12,518 nucleotides of DNA from Candidatus Poseidoniaceae archaeon (GCA_013330765.1 DUHU01000119.1:1-12518), one strand, 5' to 3'. Positions 1 to 7,898 are shown, numbered from the stretch's first letter. A program made the numbers and translations. The notes: generated by a model from the sequence alone, not told the origin.

Positions 1-1
1 C

Positions 2-1030
2 GTTGCTTTGGCCAGAGGACTCCTGCCGAGCTCGTTGAACTTCGGCGAAAACGAACGGCGACTTCAGATCGCGACCGCCGTTTCAGCCGGACTTTTGTTT
101 GCATCCGCCCTGCTGGTGGTCATTCCCGAAGGCTTCCACACGGCGACCGGCGGGCACGGCCACGAGGGTGGCGACGAACTCGTTGGCCCGGTGGCCTTGG
201 TCATGCTCAAGCACAACGATGGGGCCATTACGGCGGGCACGGCGATGAGCGAAATCCGCTCCATTGTGCACGGCGACGGGCACGGCGATCATGGCGACCA
301 TGAACACGGAGAGGATGCCACCTTCGAAGATCATCTCAAACACGTCATTGCTCAGTACGACGGGGGCAGGATCAACGCCTCAAACGCCGTGTCCGAAGTG
401 CGCACCCTCTTGGACGAAGTGGACCCCCATGTCGACGACGATCACGACCAAGAAATGAGCCCCATGCTCATGGGGGGCGCCCTTGCCCTCGGCTTTCTCT
501 GCCTGTTCTTGCTCAAAGCCTTCGGCATCGGCCACGACCATCACGACGGGCATGGCCACGGCGACGATTCCCATCGTTCAGCCGTGTTCGGTTTGACGCT
601 TCATGCGGCCACGGACGGTTTGGCCATCGGTGCTGCAGCAGCGAGCGGCGATTTGGCAGTGGGCCTTCTCATCGTCTTCGCCGTGCTGATCCACAAACTC
701 CCCGAGGCTTTCACGCTCGGGGTGTTCAGCCTCAACGACCATGACGACGAATGGGGCGTGTACAGGGACGTGGGCATTTTTGCCGCTTCCACCCCCCTGA
801 TGATCATCTTGGCCTATTTCCTGCTCTCGGCCTTCCCCCCCGCGTGGATTGGCCTGGCGATGCTCTTTGCCGGTGGAACATTGCTCTATGTTGCTACGAT
901 TGAAACCCTCCCAGACGCACACCGGCCAGAGGCCGGGAAGACAGACCTTGCTTTCGCCCTGCTCGGCGTGGGGGCCATGGTGGTCCTTCTCGTGCTCGCC
1001 CAAATCCTCGGACTTGGCCATGCCCACTGA
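2..1030 (+). CDS. ZIP-family (ZIP9-like) divalent metal transporter, 5' end cut by window edge
   Basis: Probable zinc/divalent-cation permease of the ZIP (SLC39) family in the cytoplasmic membrane. The frame is open to the left edge, so the first membrane helix is missing; a TTG at 8 is only an in-frame codon and the residue numbers here count from it. Helix 2 is about residues 20-40, helix 3 about 151-173. Helix 4 carries HAATDG (H199, D203) and helix 5 carries HKLPE (H229, P232, E233), the paired metal-binding motifs of ZIP proteins. Helices 6-8 follow at about 255-276, 278-302 and 313-337, and the protein ends in GHAH. Loops are rich in His and Asp (44-52, 88-101, 141-147, 175-189), as expected for metal-sensing or metal-gathering loops. 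The spacing and wording of motifs resemble human ZIP9 more than bacterial ZupT or GufA. The helix 2-3 loop is enlarged by about 100 residues holding a duplicated segment. Transport direction and metal are inferred from the family. Confidence 0.9.
   Translation, partial: VALARGLLPSSLNFGENERRLQIATAVSAGLLFASALLVVIPEGFHTATGGHGHEGGDELVGPVALVMLKHNDGAITAGTAMSEIRSIVHGDGHGDHGDHEHGEDATFEDHLKHVIAQYDGGRINASNAVSEVRTLLDEVDPHVDDDHDQEMSPMLMGGALALGFLCLFLLKAFGIGHDHHDGHGHGDDSHRSAVFGLTLHAATDGLAIGAAAASGDLAVGLLIVFAVLIHKLPEAFTLGVFSLNDHDDEWGVYRDVGIFAASTPLMIILAYFLLSAFPPAWIGLAMLFAGGTLLYVATIETLPDAHRPEAGKTDLAFALLGVGAMVVLLVLAQILGLGHAH
194..418 (+). repeat. Internal protein repeat in the ZIP transporter loop (two copies of about 23 residues)
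   Basis: Two related segments lie in the loop between helices 2 and 3. The first is about residues 64-86 (around VMLKHNDGAITAG) and the second about 112-134 (around VIAQYDGGRINAS). They align without gaps. They share V, G, I, A, A, S, E and R at matching positions, eight identities in 23, with mostly conservative changes elsewhere (SEIRSIV against SEVRTLL). A His/Asp-rich stretch separates them. Each copy looks like a small helical hairpin. The function is unknown; a soluble metal-sensing or dimerising element is possible. Confidence 0.6.
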
Positions 1031-1107
1031 CGGATGCCATCGACCCCCATCGGTCAAAGTGTTCAAGGAGCGTGCTCAGCGCCTGCAAGACGGACCGAGG
1101 GAGCATC

Positions 1108-4100
1108 ATGCACGACGTCCGCGTAGAGGTGACCCCGAGGCTCGGCGGCCAAGCCGTGGACGTGCGTGGCAACGTCGTCAAGGCACGGCTTTTGCAAGAT
1201 TTGGGCATCGACGTCACCAAGGTGCGCTCCATCTCCGGGTTCGTGGTTCGCAGCCCCGTCGTCGCCAGCATGTTGGGCGAACGTGTTGACGACCTTTTCG
1301 TGGATCCAATCATCGAGGTTGGACGCCTCGGCTCAGCATGGCTCGACGACGACACCCTGTTCCCCGATGCGCCAGATCTGGTCATCACGATCGGCTTCAA
1401 GCCCGGCGTGACCGACAACGCAGGAAGCGCAGCACTCGACGGATTGCGGACCCTCTTTCCAGAGGCGCGCGTCGAGGGGGCGGCGGTCGCGACCGACCTG
1501 ACCTTTGCCTTCTACGGGTTACCCGAGGGCGCCGACGGGCCGTCCATTGCCGCCGGTTTGCACAACCCGCTCATTGAGCGTGCCCTGATTCAATCGGCAC
1601 CTGGCGCCGAAGGCTGGCAACAGCTTGGGTACCCCGAGCGCCCTGTCGTGGAAGCACAACCTCCTGCGGCCGTGGACCTCGAACTCGACGACGAGGCCTT
1701 GATTCGTCTTTCAGAGGAAGGTTTGCTGGCCTTGAACCTCGAGGAGATGCAAACCATCCGTGACCATTACCGCCACCCCGAGGTTCAGGCGGCGCGCACG
1801 GCGCTCGGCCTACCTCCCCACGCCCCCACGGACGTGGAATTGGAGTGTTTGGCGCAAACCTGGAGCGAGCATTGCAAGCACAAGATCTTCGCTGCACACA
1901 TCCATCACCGCGACGAGGAGACCGGCGAGGACGTGGAGATCGATTCGCTGTTCAAGACGCACATCATGCGACCCACCCTCGACATGCAGGAGGAGATGCC
2001 GTGGCTGCTGTCGGTGTTCCACGACAACTCGGGCGTCATCGCCTGGGACGACGAATGGAGCGTCTGCATGAAGGCGGAAACCCACAATTCACCGTCGGCC
2101 CTCGACCCCTACGGCGGAGCCATGACCGGCATCGTGGGCGTCAACCGCGACATTCTCGGAACCGGGCTGGGCGCCCGCCCCATCGCCAACACCGACGTGT
2201 TCTGCTTCGGTCCACCCAAGTGGGAAGGCGACCTCCCCTCCAACCTCTTCCATCCCAGCCGAGTGCTTCGCGGCGTGCATGCAGGCGTTCGCGTCGGCGG
2301 CAACGAATCTGGTATTCCAACGGTGAACGGGGCCATCGTCTTCGACGACCGTTACATCGGCAAGCCACTGGTCTACTGCGGCACGGTCGGATTGATGCCG
2401 GCCACCTTGCCCGACGGCCGCCCGGGCCATGCCAAGACCGCAGAACCGGGCGATCTGGTGTACATGGTCGGCGGGCGCATCGGTGCTGACGGCATCCACG
2501 GCGCCACCTTCTCCTCGCTTGAGTTGACCGAAGATTCCCCCTCGAGCGCCGTACAAATCGGCGACCCCATCACCCAGAAGAAAATGCTCGACATGATCCT
2601 CGAAGCACGCGATGCGGGGCTGATCGCCAGCATCACCGACAACGGCGCAGGCGGCATTTCTTCGTCCATCGGCGAGATGGCCGAGCAAACCGGTGGCGTG
2701 GAAATCGACCTCGCCGCAGCTCCGCTGAAACAAGTGGGCCTCTCGGCGTGGGAGATCCTCGTGTCTGAATCCCAAGAGCGGATGACCGTCGCCGTCCACC
2801 CGCATCACGCCGAGGCCTTCGAGGCGATGGCCGCGATTCACGAAGTGGAAGCCACAGTGGTCGCCACCTTCACCGACGACGGGCGCTTTTTGGTGAGGCA
2901 CGGTGACGATGTCGTCGCTTTGTTGCCCCTTGACTTCCTCCACGACGGCGTCCCCCAACTTCGCTTGGAGAGCGTATGGTCTCCGCCCGAGCACGCCGCA
3001 TTTGTTGCGCCGGAAACACCGGATCACAACGACCTCTTGCTTCGCTTGCTCGCCCGACCAAACGTGGCCAGCAAGGAAGATTGGGTCCGGCAGTACGACC
3101 ACGAAGTCATCGCTCAAACCGCCGTCAAGCCCTTTGTTGGCGTCGAGCGCGACGGTCCGGCCGATGCGGCGGTGATCGCACCGCTGCACGGCTCCAGCCG
3201 CGGCTTGGTGATCAGCAACGGCATCGTGCCCCGCTATGCGGATCTCGATGCAGGAGCCATGGTCGTGGCCGCCGTTGACGAGGCGGTGCGAAACGCCGTG
3301 TGTGTGGGCATCGACGTCGACCGCATGGCAGGACTCGACAATTTTTGTTGGCCCGACCCCATCGTCTCAGAGAAGACCCCAGACGGCCGGTTCAAACTCG
3401 CCCAACTCGTTCGTGCCAACCGAGAGTTGGAACGGATGTGCCGTGCGTATCGCGTTCCCTGCGTGTCTGGCAAGGACTCGATGAAGAACGATTACGGAAC
3501 GGGCGCAGACAAAATTTCCATTCCTCCCACCATGCTCTTCTCGCTCTTCGGCGATCATCCCGACGTGCGCATGACCGCCACGTCCGACCTGAAGCGCGAA
3601 GGCGAACGCCTCTACCTCTTCGGTCGTTGCAGGCAGGAACTTGGAGCCTCTGAAGTGGCGAGCATGCTCAGCGAGTCCGGCGAAGCCGCTGGCATCGGCG
3701 GCGCCGTGCCGGCCATGGAACATCCCGAAGCACAACGCGAGGCTTACGCTGCCCTCTCCGCCGAAATTGGTGCAGGCCGCATTCGCACCGCCCACGATTG
3801 TTCAGAGGGCGGACTCGGCGTCGCCTTGGCCGAGATGTGCATCGGCGGTCGACGAGGTGCCATGATCGACCTTGACGGTTTGGGACTTGACGGCGCGGAC
3901 ACCTTCGGGCAACTGTGGGGCGAGTCCCTTGGGCGCATCGTCATCGGCGTCGAGGCCCTTCACGAGGCCGAGGTCTGCGATGCGCTGGAACAGCACGGAC
4001 TGACCCTGATCGGCCTCGTGGTTGAGGGAGGCCGTTTGGTGGTCGAGGACGGCTACGACGCGTTGATCGACGTGTCCGTCGACGACATGGTGGCGGCATG

Positions 4101-4140
4101 GAAGGCCCCACTCGCGCTTCCCGTGGGAGGTGAGCGTTGA
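1108..4140 (+). CDS. purL: Phosphoribosylformylglycinamidine synthase, fused PurS-PurL subunit (PurSL)
   Basis: Synthetase part of FGAM synthase, which converts FGAR, ATP and glutamine-derived ammonia to FGAM in cytoplasmic purine synthesis. The ATG at 1108 is chosen, giving 1010 aa: a purine-rich GAGGGAG lies just before it and the protein then opens directly on the PurS-like strand HDVRVEV. An in-frame upstream codon at 1072 would add 12 residues. The first 160 or so residues hold two PurS-like units in tandem. The linker ends in WSEHCKHK (W252). The two synthetase halves show ETHNSPSALDPYGG (from E324), NGAGGISSS (from N512), SESQERM (553-559), SGKDSMKND (from S787) and HDCSEGG (H896-G902), all typical of PurL. 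Length is well above the usual 700-750 aa of a small archaeal or Gram-positive PurL and below the roughly 1300 aa of the one-chain enzyme, because the glutaminase is the separate next gene. It overlaps purQ by one base. Confidence 0.95.
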   Translation: MHDVRVEVTPRLGGQAVDVRGNVVKARLLQDLGIDVTKVRSISGFVVRSPVVASMLGERVDDLFVDPIIEVGRLGSAWLDDDTLFPDAPDLVITIGFKPGVTDNAGSAALDGLRTLFPEARVEGAAVATDLTFAFYGLPEGADGPSIAAGLHNPLIERALIQSAPGAEGWQQLGYPERPVVEAQPPAAVDLELDDEALIRLSEEGLLALNLEEMQTIRDHYRHPEVQAARTALGLPPHAPTDVELECLAQTWSEHCKHKIFAAHIHHRDEETGEDVEIDSLFKTHIMRPTLDMQEEMPWLLSVFHDNSGVIAWDDEWSVCMKAETHNSPSALDPYGGAMTGIVGVNRDILGTGLGARPIANTDVFCFGPPKWEGDLPSNLFHPSRVLRGVHAGVRVGGNESGIPTVNGAIVFDDRYIGKPLVYCGTVGLMPATLPDGRPGHAKTAEPGDLVYMVGGRIGADGIHGATFSSLELTEDSPSSAVQIGDPITQKKMLDMILEARDAGLIASITDNGAGGISSSIGEMAEQTGGVEIDLAAAPLKQVGLSAWEILVSESQERMTVAVHPHHAEAFEAMAAIHEVEATVVATFTDDGRFLVRHGDDVVALLPLDFLHDGVPQLRLESVWSPPEHAAFVAPETPDHNDLLLRLLARPNVASKEDWVRQYDHEVIAQTAVKPFVGVERDGPADAAVIAPLHGSSRGLVISNGIVPRYADLDAGAMVVAAVDEAVRNAVCVGIDVDRMAGLDNFCWPDPIVSEKTPDGRFKLAQLVRANRELERMCRAYRVPCVSGKDSMKNDYGTGADKISIPPTMLFSLFGDHPDVRMTATSDLKREGERLYLFGRCRQELGASEVASMLSESGEAAGIGGAVPAMEHPEAQREAYAALSAEIGAGRIRTAHDCSEGGLGVALAEMCIGGRRGAMIDLDGLGLDGADTFGQLWGESLGRIVIGVEALHEAEVCDALEQHGLTLIGLVVEGGRLVVEDGYDALIDVSVDDMVAAWKAPLALPVGGER
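4126..4133 (+). promoter_or_regulatory. Strong Shine-Dalgarno site for purQ inside the end of purL
   Basis: GGAGGTGA is a full-length match to the usual anti-Shine-Dalgarno sequence. It sits six bases before the ATG at 4140 and only three before the in-frame TTG at 4137, so it favours the ATG. The site lies within the last codons of purSL, whose TGA (4138-4140) shares its final A with the purQ start. This points to coupled translation of the two subunits. Confidence 0.8.
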
Positions 4141-5015
4141 TGACGACCGTCCGCGTTGCGGTGTTGTTTGGCTTCGGCATCAACTGCGACCATGAAACGG
4201 CGGCGGTGTTCCGGCTCGTGGGGGCAGAGGCAGAACGCCTTCACGTCAATCGCCTCATCGAATCACCGGGGCTACTGTCCTCCTACGACATCCTCGCCAT
4301 TCCAGGCGGCTTTTCCTTCGGCGACCACCTTGGCAGCGGGCGCCTCCTTGGCAACCGCTTGCGCTTCGCGCTTCGCGAACCGTTGCGTGACTTTGTCGCG
4401 AACGGCGGCCCCGTCATCGGCATTTGCAATGGATTCCAGGTCCTGGTCAAGACCGGCCTGTTGCCAGGGCCCCCCGCCAACGGCGACCTCACGCCAGACT
4501 TCGAGCAACGCGCGTCCCTGGCGCTGAACGAAAGCGGGCGTTACGAAGACCGTTGGGTGACCCTCGAATTTGACCCGGAGAGTCCCTGCGTGTGGACGCA
4601 GGGCCTCACCCGCATCGACTGCCCGGTGCGGCACGGTGAGGGGCGTTTTGTCGTCGATGACGAAGCGGTGCTCGATGCAATGGACGAAGCCCACCAACTC
4701 GTGGTGCGGTACGTCGACCCGAACACGCCCAAGGGCGAGGGCCGAACCGACGTCCGCCTGCCTTACCCCACGTCACCGAATGGATCCGCACGAAACATCG
4801 CGGGCGTGTGCGATGCCACAGGCCTCGTGTTTGGCCTGATGCCTCACCCCGAAGCCGTCTATGCCAAGTGGTTGCACCCAGACCACACACGCTACACCGC
4901 ACCAGAAGCAGAAGCGAGCATCCCCATCGAGGAGCGCAGCCTCGGGGAATGGGAAGGGGAAGGCTTGCAGATTTTCCGCAACGCCGTGGATTTTGTTCGC
5001 AACCGATCGTCCTGA
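4140..5015 (+). CDS. purQ: Phosphoribosylformylglycinamidine synthase, glutaminase subunit PurQ
   Basis: Class I glutamine amidotransferase subunit of FGAM synthase: it hydrolyses glutamine and passes ammonia to the PurSL subunit encoded just upstream. It is 291 aa from the ATG at 4140, chosen because of the strong ribosome site at 4126-4133. The N-terminus (VLFGFGINCDHETA) and IPGGFSFGDHLGSGR are PurQ signatures. The nucleophile is C96 in GICNGFQVL, and H236 and E238 in MPHPEA complete the triad. The length is greater than the roughly 220-230 aa of PurQ partners of small PurL. It matches the longer form that goes with fused PurSL, with the extra sequence around residues 180-220 and at the C-terminus. 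It forms an operon with purSL (one-base overlap) and probably with the downstream membrane acyltransferase, which starts within about ten bases of this stop in the same reading frame. Confidence 0.95.
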   Translation: MTTVRVAVLFGFGINCDHETAAVFRLVGAEAERLHVNRLIESPGLLSSYDILAIPGGFSFGDHLGSGRLLGNRLRFALREPLRDFVANGGPVIGICNGFQVLVKTGLLPGPPANGDLTPDFEQRASLALNESGRYEDRWVTLEFDPESPCVWTQGLTRIDCPVRHGEGRFVVDDEAVLDAMDEAHQLVVRYVDPNTPKGEGRTDVRLPYPTSPNGSARNIAGVCDATGLVFGLMPHPEAVYAKWLHPDHTRYTAPEAEASIPIEERSLGEWEGEGLQIFRNAVDFVRNRSS

Positions 5016-5019
5016 GGTG
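5014..5019 (+). promoter_or_regulatory. Shine-Dalgarno-like site overlapping the purQ stop
   Basis: GAGGTG begins inside the purQ stop codon (TGA, 5013-5015) and ends five bases before an in-frame CTG at 5025. It shares the AGGTG core of the strong site before purQ. It matters because no ATG, GTG or TTG lies in frame between the purQ stop and position 5091, so this site is the best evidence for initiation at the CTG. It could instead serve the GTG codons at 5017/5020 in another frame, but that frame stops at about 5092. Confidence 0.5.
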
Positions 5020-5024
5020 GTGCA

Positions 5025-6038
5025 CTGCCCGCGGCTTCAGCCACCGTACGCCGCGACGACATCGATGCGCTTCGCGGGCTCGCCGTCCTTCTGATGGTCA
5101 TGGTTCACGTTGCGGCAACGGTCCCACCACCCTCCATCGGACAAACCACGGCCGCCGGATACCTTGTGGCCGGTCTTGGAGGATTGGCCGCCCCGCTGTT
5201 TGTGGTGTTGGCTGGATGGGGTGCGGCAGGAAAGCCGCGTCCTTGGGCCTCAAGATTCCGCAGGGCCGGCCTGTTGCTGTGCGCGCAAGTGGCGGTCAAC
5301 CTCTGCGCCCCCCATCTCTACGACCCGTTTACGCCCGGGGTGCTGTCCTTGTTCGCCCTGCTGGCCCTCGTGCCGTGGACCCACCCTTCGCCCGTCATCG
5401 AACGGACCGTGCGCCTTGCCGCCATCCTTGCACCGGTGCTGATCTTGATCACGCCCGACCTCCAAGGTCCGTCCGCGTGGGGCGCCCGGGTGGTCGTTGA
5501 CGGGCCAGGCTCGGTCCTCAGCCATCTTCTGCTGACTGGCCTTTACCCACTCGTGCCTTGGTGCGCGCTTGCTTGGCTGGGCGTGATGTTACGCCTCCAT
5601 GGCGCCTCCGTGAAGCAGCCAGCCATGGTCTGGGCCGCCACAGGCATCGCGACGTGTGCCGTCCTGCTGGTCCATGCAATCCAGGCCAACGTACCGTGGG
5701 CCGCGCCGACCAGCCCCAACGGACAAGCCCTTCTCACCTTCTTCCCGGCCAATCTTCCGTTTTTGCTGGCGGCCAGCACCGGCGTCCTGCTGCTATGGGC
5801 AAGCGGGCCCCGGCTCGCCCGCGCGCCTTCCTTGCACCGGCTTGGGCGCGTCAGCCTCACGGTCTACGTCGCCCACACACCGCTCCTTTGGGCGTTGAAT
5901 CAATGGGTCGTGGAGCCGAATGTTTCAGTCTCCACTGCGTTGGTGCTCGTGCTTACCCTGATCTGGTGGCCTTTGGCCGCTGCATGGCCTGGGGCGTGGC
6001 GAAAATGGACGTTGGAATCCGCCCTGAAAAAGGCCTGA
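5025..6038 (+). CDS. Multi-pass membrane acyltransferase, HGSNAT/DUF1624/YeiB-like, with apparent CTG start
   Basis: Likely integral membrane acyltransferase of the heparan-alpha-glucosaminide N-acetyltransferase-like (DUF1624/DUF418, YeiB) group; the substrate is unknown. The N-terminal hallmark RRDDIDALRGLAV followed by a helix ending in MVMVH (putative active His, residue 28 if CTG 5025 is residue 1) is clear. GGLAAPLFVVLAGWG matches the next conserved helix, GLYPLVPWCALAWLG the PWxG-type helix, and LHRLGRVSLTVYVAHTPLLW the C-terminal GR-LT-Y-H motif. About nine hydrophobic helices are visible and the protein ends in a basic tail (RKWTLESALKKA). The first standard start, ATG 5094, would cut off the conserved DALRG motif, so it is very unlikely. 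The only plausible codon before the motif is CTG 5025, with a ribosome-like site at 5014-5019. The gene follows purQ in the same frame and probably belongs to that operon, although its link with purine synthesis is not obvious. It converges on the ABC transporter gene with a four-base gap. Confidence 0.75.
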   Translation: MPAASATVRRDDIDALRGLAVLLMVMVHVAATVPPPSIGQTTAAGYLVAGLGGLAAPLFVVLAGWGAAGKPRPWASRFRRAGLLLCAQVAVNLCAPHLYDPFTPGVLSLFALLALVPWTHPSPVIERTVRLAAILAPVLILITPDLQGPSAWGARVVVDGPGSVLSHLLLTGLYPLVPWCALAWLGVMLRLHGASVKQPAMVWAATGIATCAVLLVHAIQANVPWAAPTSPNGQALLTFFPANLPFLLAASTGVLLLWASGPRLARAPSLHRLGRVSLTVYVAHTPLLWALNQWVVEPNVSVSTALVLVLTLIWWPLAAAWPGAWRKWTLESALKKA

Positions 6039-6045
6039 CGCGTCA
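6036..6045. other. Perfect palindrome made of two opposing stop codons
   Basis: TGACGCGTCA is a perfect ten-base palindrome. Its left arm is the TGA stop of the + strand acyltransferase (6036-6038) and its right arm is the reverse complement of the TGA stop of the - strand ABC transporter (6043-6045). The two genes end head-on with four bases between them, so any bidirectional termination must happen here or inside the coding ends. The arms are too short for a strong hairpin terminator. Confidence 0.6.
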
Positions 6046-7830
6046 CCTTGACCCGGTCTGGACGGACCAGAGGCGGTGGTAAAGCCCCTCTTTTGCCAAC
6101 AGGTCTTCATGAGAGCCAGACTCGACGACCGCGCCGCCCTCGAGGACCAAGATACGATCCGCATGGCGAACCGTCGACAAGCGATGGGCAATGATGACCG
6201 TCGTGCGCCCTTCGGCCACTTTGTGGAGTGAACGTTGGATGGCCGCTTCCGTTTCGTTGTCCACCGCCGACGTGGCTTCGTCAAGAATGAGGACTGGCGC
6301 ATCTTTCAACACCGCGCGAGCCAAGGCCAGCCGCTGGCGCTGCCCGCCGGACAAGCGGTGACCTCCCTCGCCGACCAGGGTGCTGTACCCGTCCGGGAAG
6401 GAGCGGATGAACGCGTCTGCTTCTGCCGCCTTGGCCGCTGCCTCCACGGCCTCGTCGTCGGCTTCAGGTCGGCCGTACCGAATGTTCTCCAAAACGCTGG
6501 TCGGAAAGAGCGTGACGTGCTGATCGACCAGCGCCATCTTGGAGCGCAAGGATTGCGTCGACCATGAACGGAGGTCGTGACCGCACCACGTGACCGCACC
6601 TTCGTTTGGGTCGATGAAGCGCATGAGCAGACGAATCAGGGTCGTTTTTCCTGACCCGGTTGAACCGACAATGCCCACGGTGGTTTGCGCGTCGATGTCA
6701 ACGCTGACACCGTCGAGGACCGTTTCGCGCCCGGGGTGCGCGAAGGTGACGTTCTCCAACCTGAGGGTGGACGTGGCCGCTTCCTCCCGCGTGGGATCGA
6801 CGTCACCGTCCACCAAGCTGTCCGGCGCTTCGACAAGGTCGAGGATGCGGGCCGTCGATGCCATGGCGCGTTGGTAGAGGTCGAAGGTTTCCCCAAGGCG
6901 TGTCAACGGCCACAAGAGGCGTTGCGTCATGAAGACGAGGACCGAATAAGCTCCGACCTCAAGCGTTCCTTCCAGCGTGAACCAACCTCCAAGAAGCAAG
7001 GTTCCAGTAAACCCGACGAGGATGGCCATGCGGATCAGCGGAACGAAGCCGGCCGACAAGCGAATGGCTTCGCGGTTTCGGGCCCTGTAAGCTTCGCTGA
7101 GTGCGGTCAACCGTTCTGCCTCAAGGGCCTCTGCGGTGAAGGATTGGATGGTGGTCATGCCGCCAATGTCGTTTTCGAGCAAGGCGTTGAGGTCTCCAGC
7201 CGCATCGCGCACGCTCAGGTATTTTGGCTCCAACGCCCGTTGGTAGCGGAACGAGCCCCACAGAATGAGGGGCACGGGCATGAACGCCAGCAACGCCACT
7301 TCCCATGCGATGGCGAAGAAGATCACGCCGACGACGATCACCGTGGTGCCGACCTGCAACAGGTCGTTGGCCCCCTTGTCGAGGAAGCGTTCGAGTTGGT
7401 TCACGTCGTCGTTGAGCACCGCCAAAAGGTCGCCCTTCCGCCGTTCGTCAAACCACGAAGGGGCGTGCCCCAGCACGCGTTCAAACGTCGCCATGCGCAC
7501 GTCGTGCTGGACGCTTTGGGCGAGGTTTCGCCACAGGACGCCGTACCAGTATTCGAACAAGGATTCGAGGGCCCAAATGGCCACGGTGACCACGGAAAGC
7601 AGCAGCAATTGGTGCCAAGGATCGACCACGCCAAAGGAGGCAAGCAACGAGTCCTCTTGCGTCACCACCACGTCGACAGCAACGCCGATGAGCAGGGGGG
7701 GCGCCAAATCCCAGATTTTGTTGAGGATGGAACACAGCACCGCCAAACGGATGGTTGCAGCCCGATGGGCGACGTGGCCCATGAGGCGTCGCAACGGCCC
7801 CCGTTCTTCCATGATGGGCGCTCGCGCCAT
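6043..7830 (-). CDS. ABC transporter half-molecule with fused membrane and ATPase domains (MsbA/BmrA-like exporter)
   Basis: Type IV ABC exporter half-transporter of 595 aa, expected to work as a dimer in the cytoplasmic membrane. It probably exports lipids, drugs or other hydrophobic compounds; the actual cargo cannot be told. The membrane domain spans about residues 20-320 with six helices (around 28-52, 73-95, 150-166, 167-187, 256-272 and 282-305). The ATPase domain covers about 355-590: Walker A GSTGSGKTT (389-397), Q-loop Gln437, signature LSGGQ (483-487), Walker B VLILDE (D507, E508) followed by the D-loop SAVD, and switch His529 in IIAHR. All catalytic residues are present, so both sites of a homodimer should be active. 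The ATG at 7830 is used; Met7 (7812) is an alternative. No clear ribosome site precedes either. It is single, with no partner gene beside it, and is divergent from the GGGP synthase and convergent with the acyltransferase. Confidence 0.93.
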   Translation of the reverse strand: MARAPIMEERGPLRRLMGHVAHRAATIRLAVLCSILNKIWDLAPPLLIGVAVDVVVTQEDSLLASFGVVDPWHQLLLLSVVTVAIWALESLFEYWYGVLWRNLAQSVQHDVRMATFERVLGHAPSWFDERRKGDLLAVLNDDVNQLERFLDKGANDLLQVGTTVIVVGVIFFAIAWEVALLAFMPVPLILWGSFRYQRALEPKYLSVRDAAGDLNALLENDIGGMTTIQSFTAEALEAERLTALSEAYRARNREAIRLSAGFVPLIRMAILVGFTGTLLLGGWFTLEGTLEVGAYSVLVFMTQRLLWPLTRLGETFDLYQRAMASTARILDLVEAPDSLVDGDVDPTREEAATSTLRLENVTFAHPGRETVLDGVSVDIDAQTTVGIVGSTGSGKTTLIRLLMRFIDPNEGAVTWCGHDLRSWSTQSLRSKMALVDQHVTLFPTSVLENIRYGRPEADDEAVEAAAKAAEADAFIRSFPDGYSTLVGEGGHRLSGGQRQRLALARAVLKDAPVLILDEATSAVDNETEAAIQRSLHKVAEGRTTVIIAHRLSTVRHADRILVLEGGAVVESGSHEDLLAKEGLYHRLWSVQTGSR

Positions 7831-7898
7831 TGGGTTTCATGATGGTGGTTGGCTCGGCAACGGCTATCGTCCTCTGCTCCGTGGTCGAATCGGTCGAG
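7831..7898. promoter_or_regulatory. Divergent intergenic region between ABC transporter and GGGP synthase
   Basis: These 68 bases must hold both promoters if the GGGP synthase starts at ATG 7899. No convincing AT-rich TATA box or Shine-Dalgarno site is visible on either strand. The + strand frame is open through the whole region (TTG 7830, ATG 7839, ATG 7842), so a longer GGGP synthase N-terminus is possible, in which case the gap disappears. Confidence 0.4.

Noticed and set aside
2089..3189. A 366-codon open frame on the - strand inside purSL
   Set aside because: Antisense shadow of well-conserved PurL sequence, with no family signature of its own.
6685..7842. A 385-codon open frame on the + strand opposite the ABC transporter
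   Set aside because: Composition (many His, Gln, Arg) and lack of motifs mark it as an antisense shadow of a clear ABC transporter.
7830..7898. Longer GGGP synthase starting at TTG 7830 or ATG 7839/7842
   Set aside because: The added residues (VVGSATAIVLCSVV...) have no family counterpart and would overlap the ABC transporter start or its promoter. ATG 7899 leads directly into the conserved first strand. It cannot be fully excluded.
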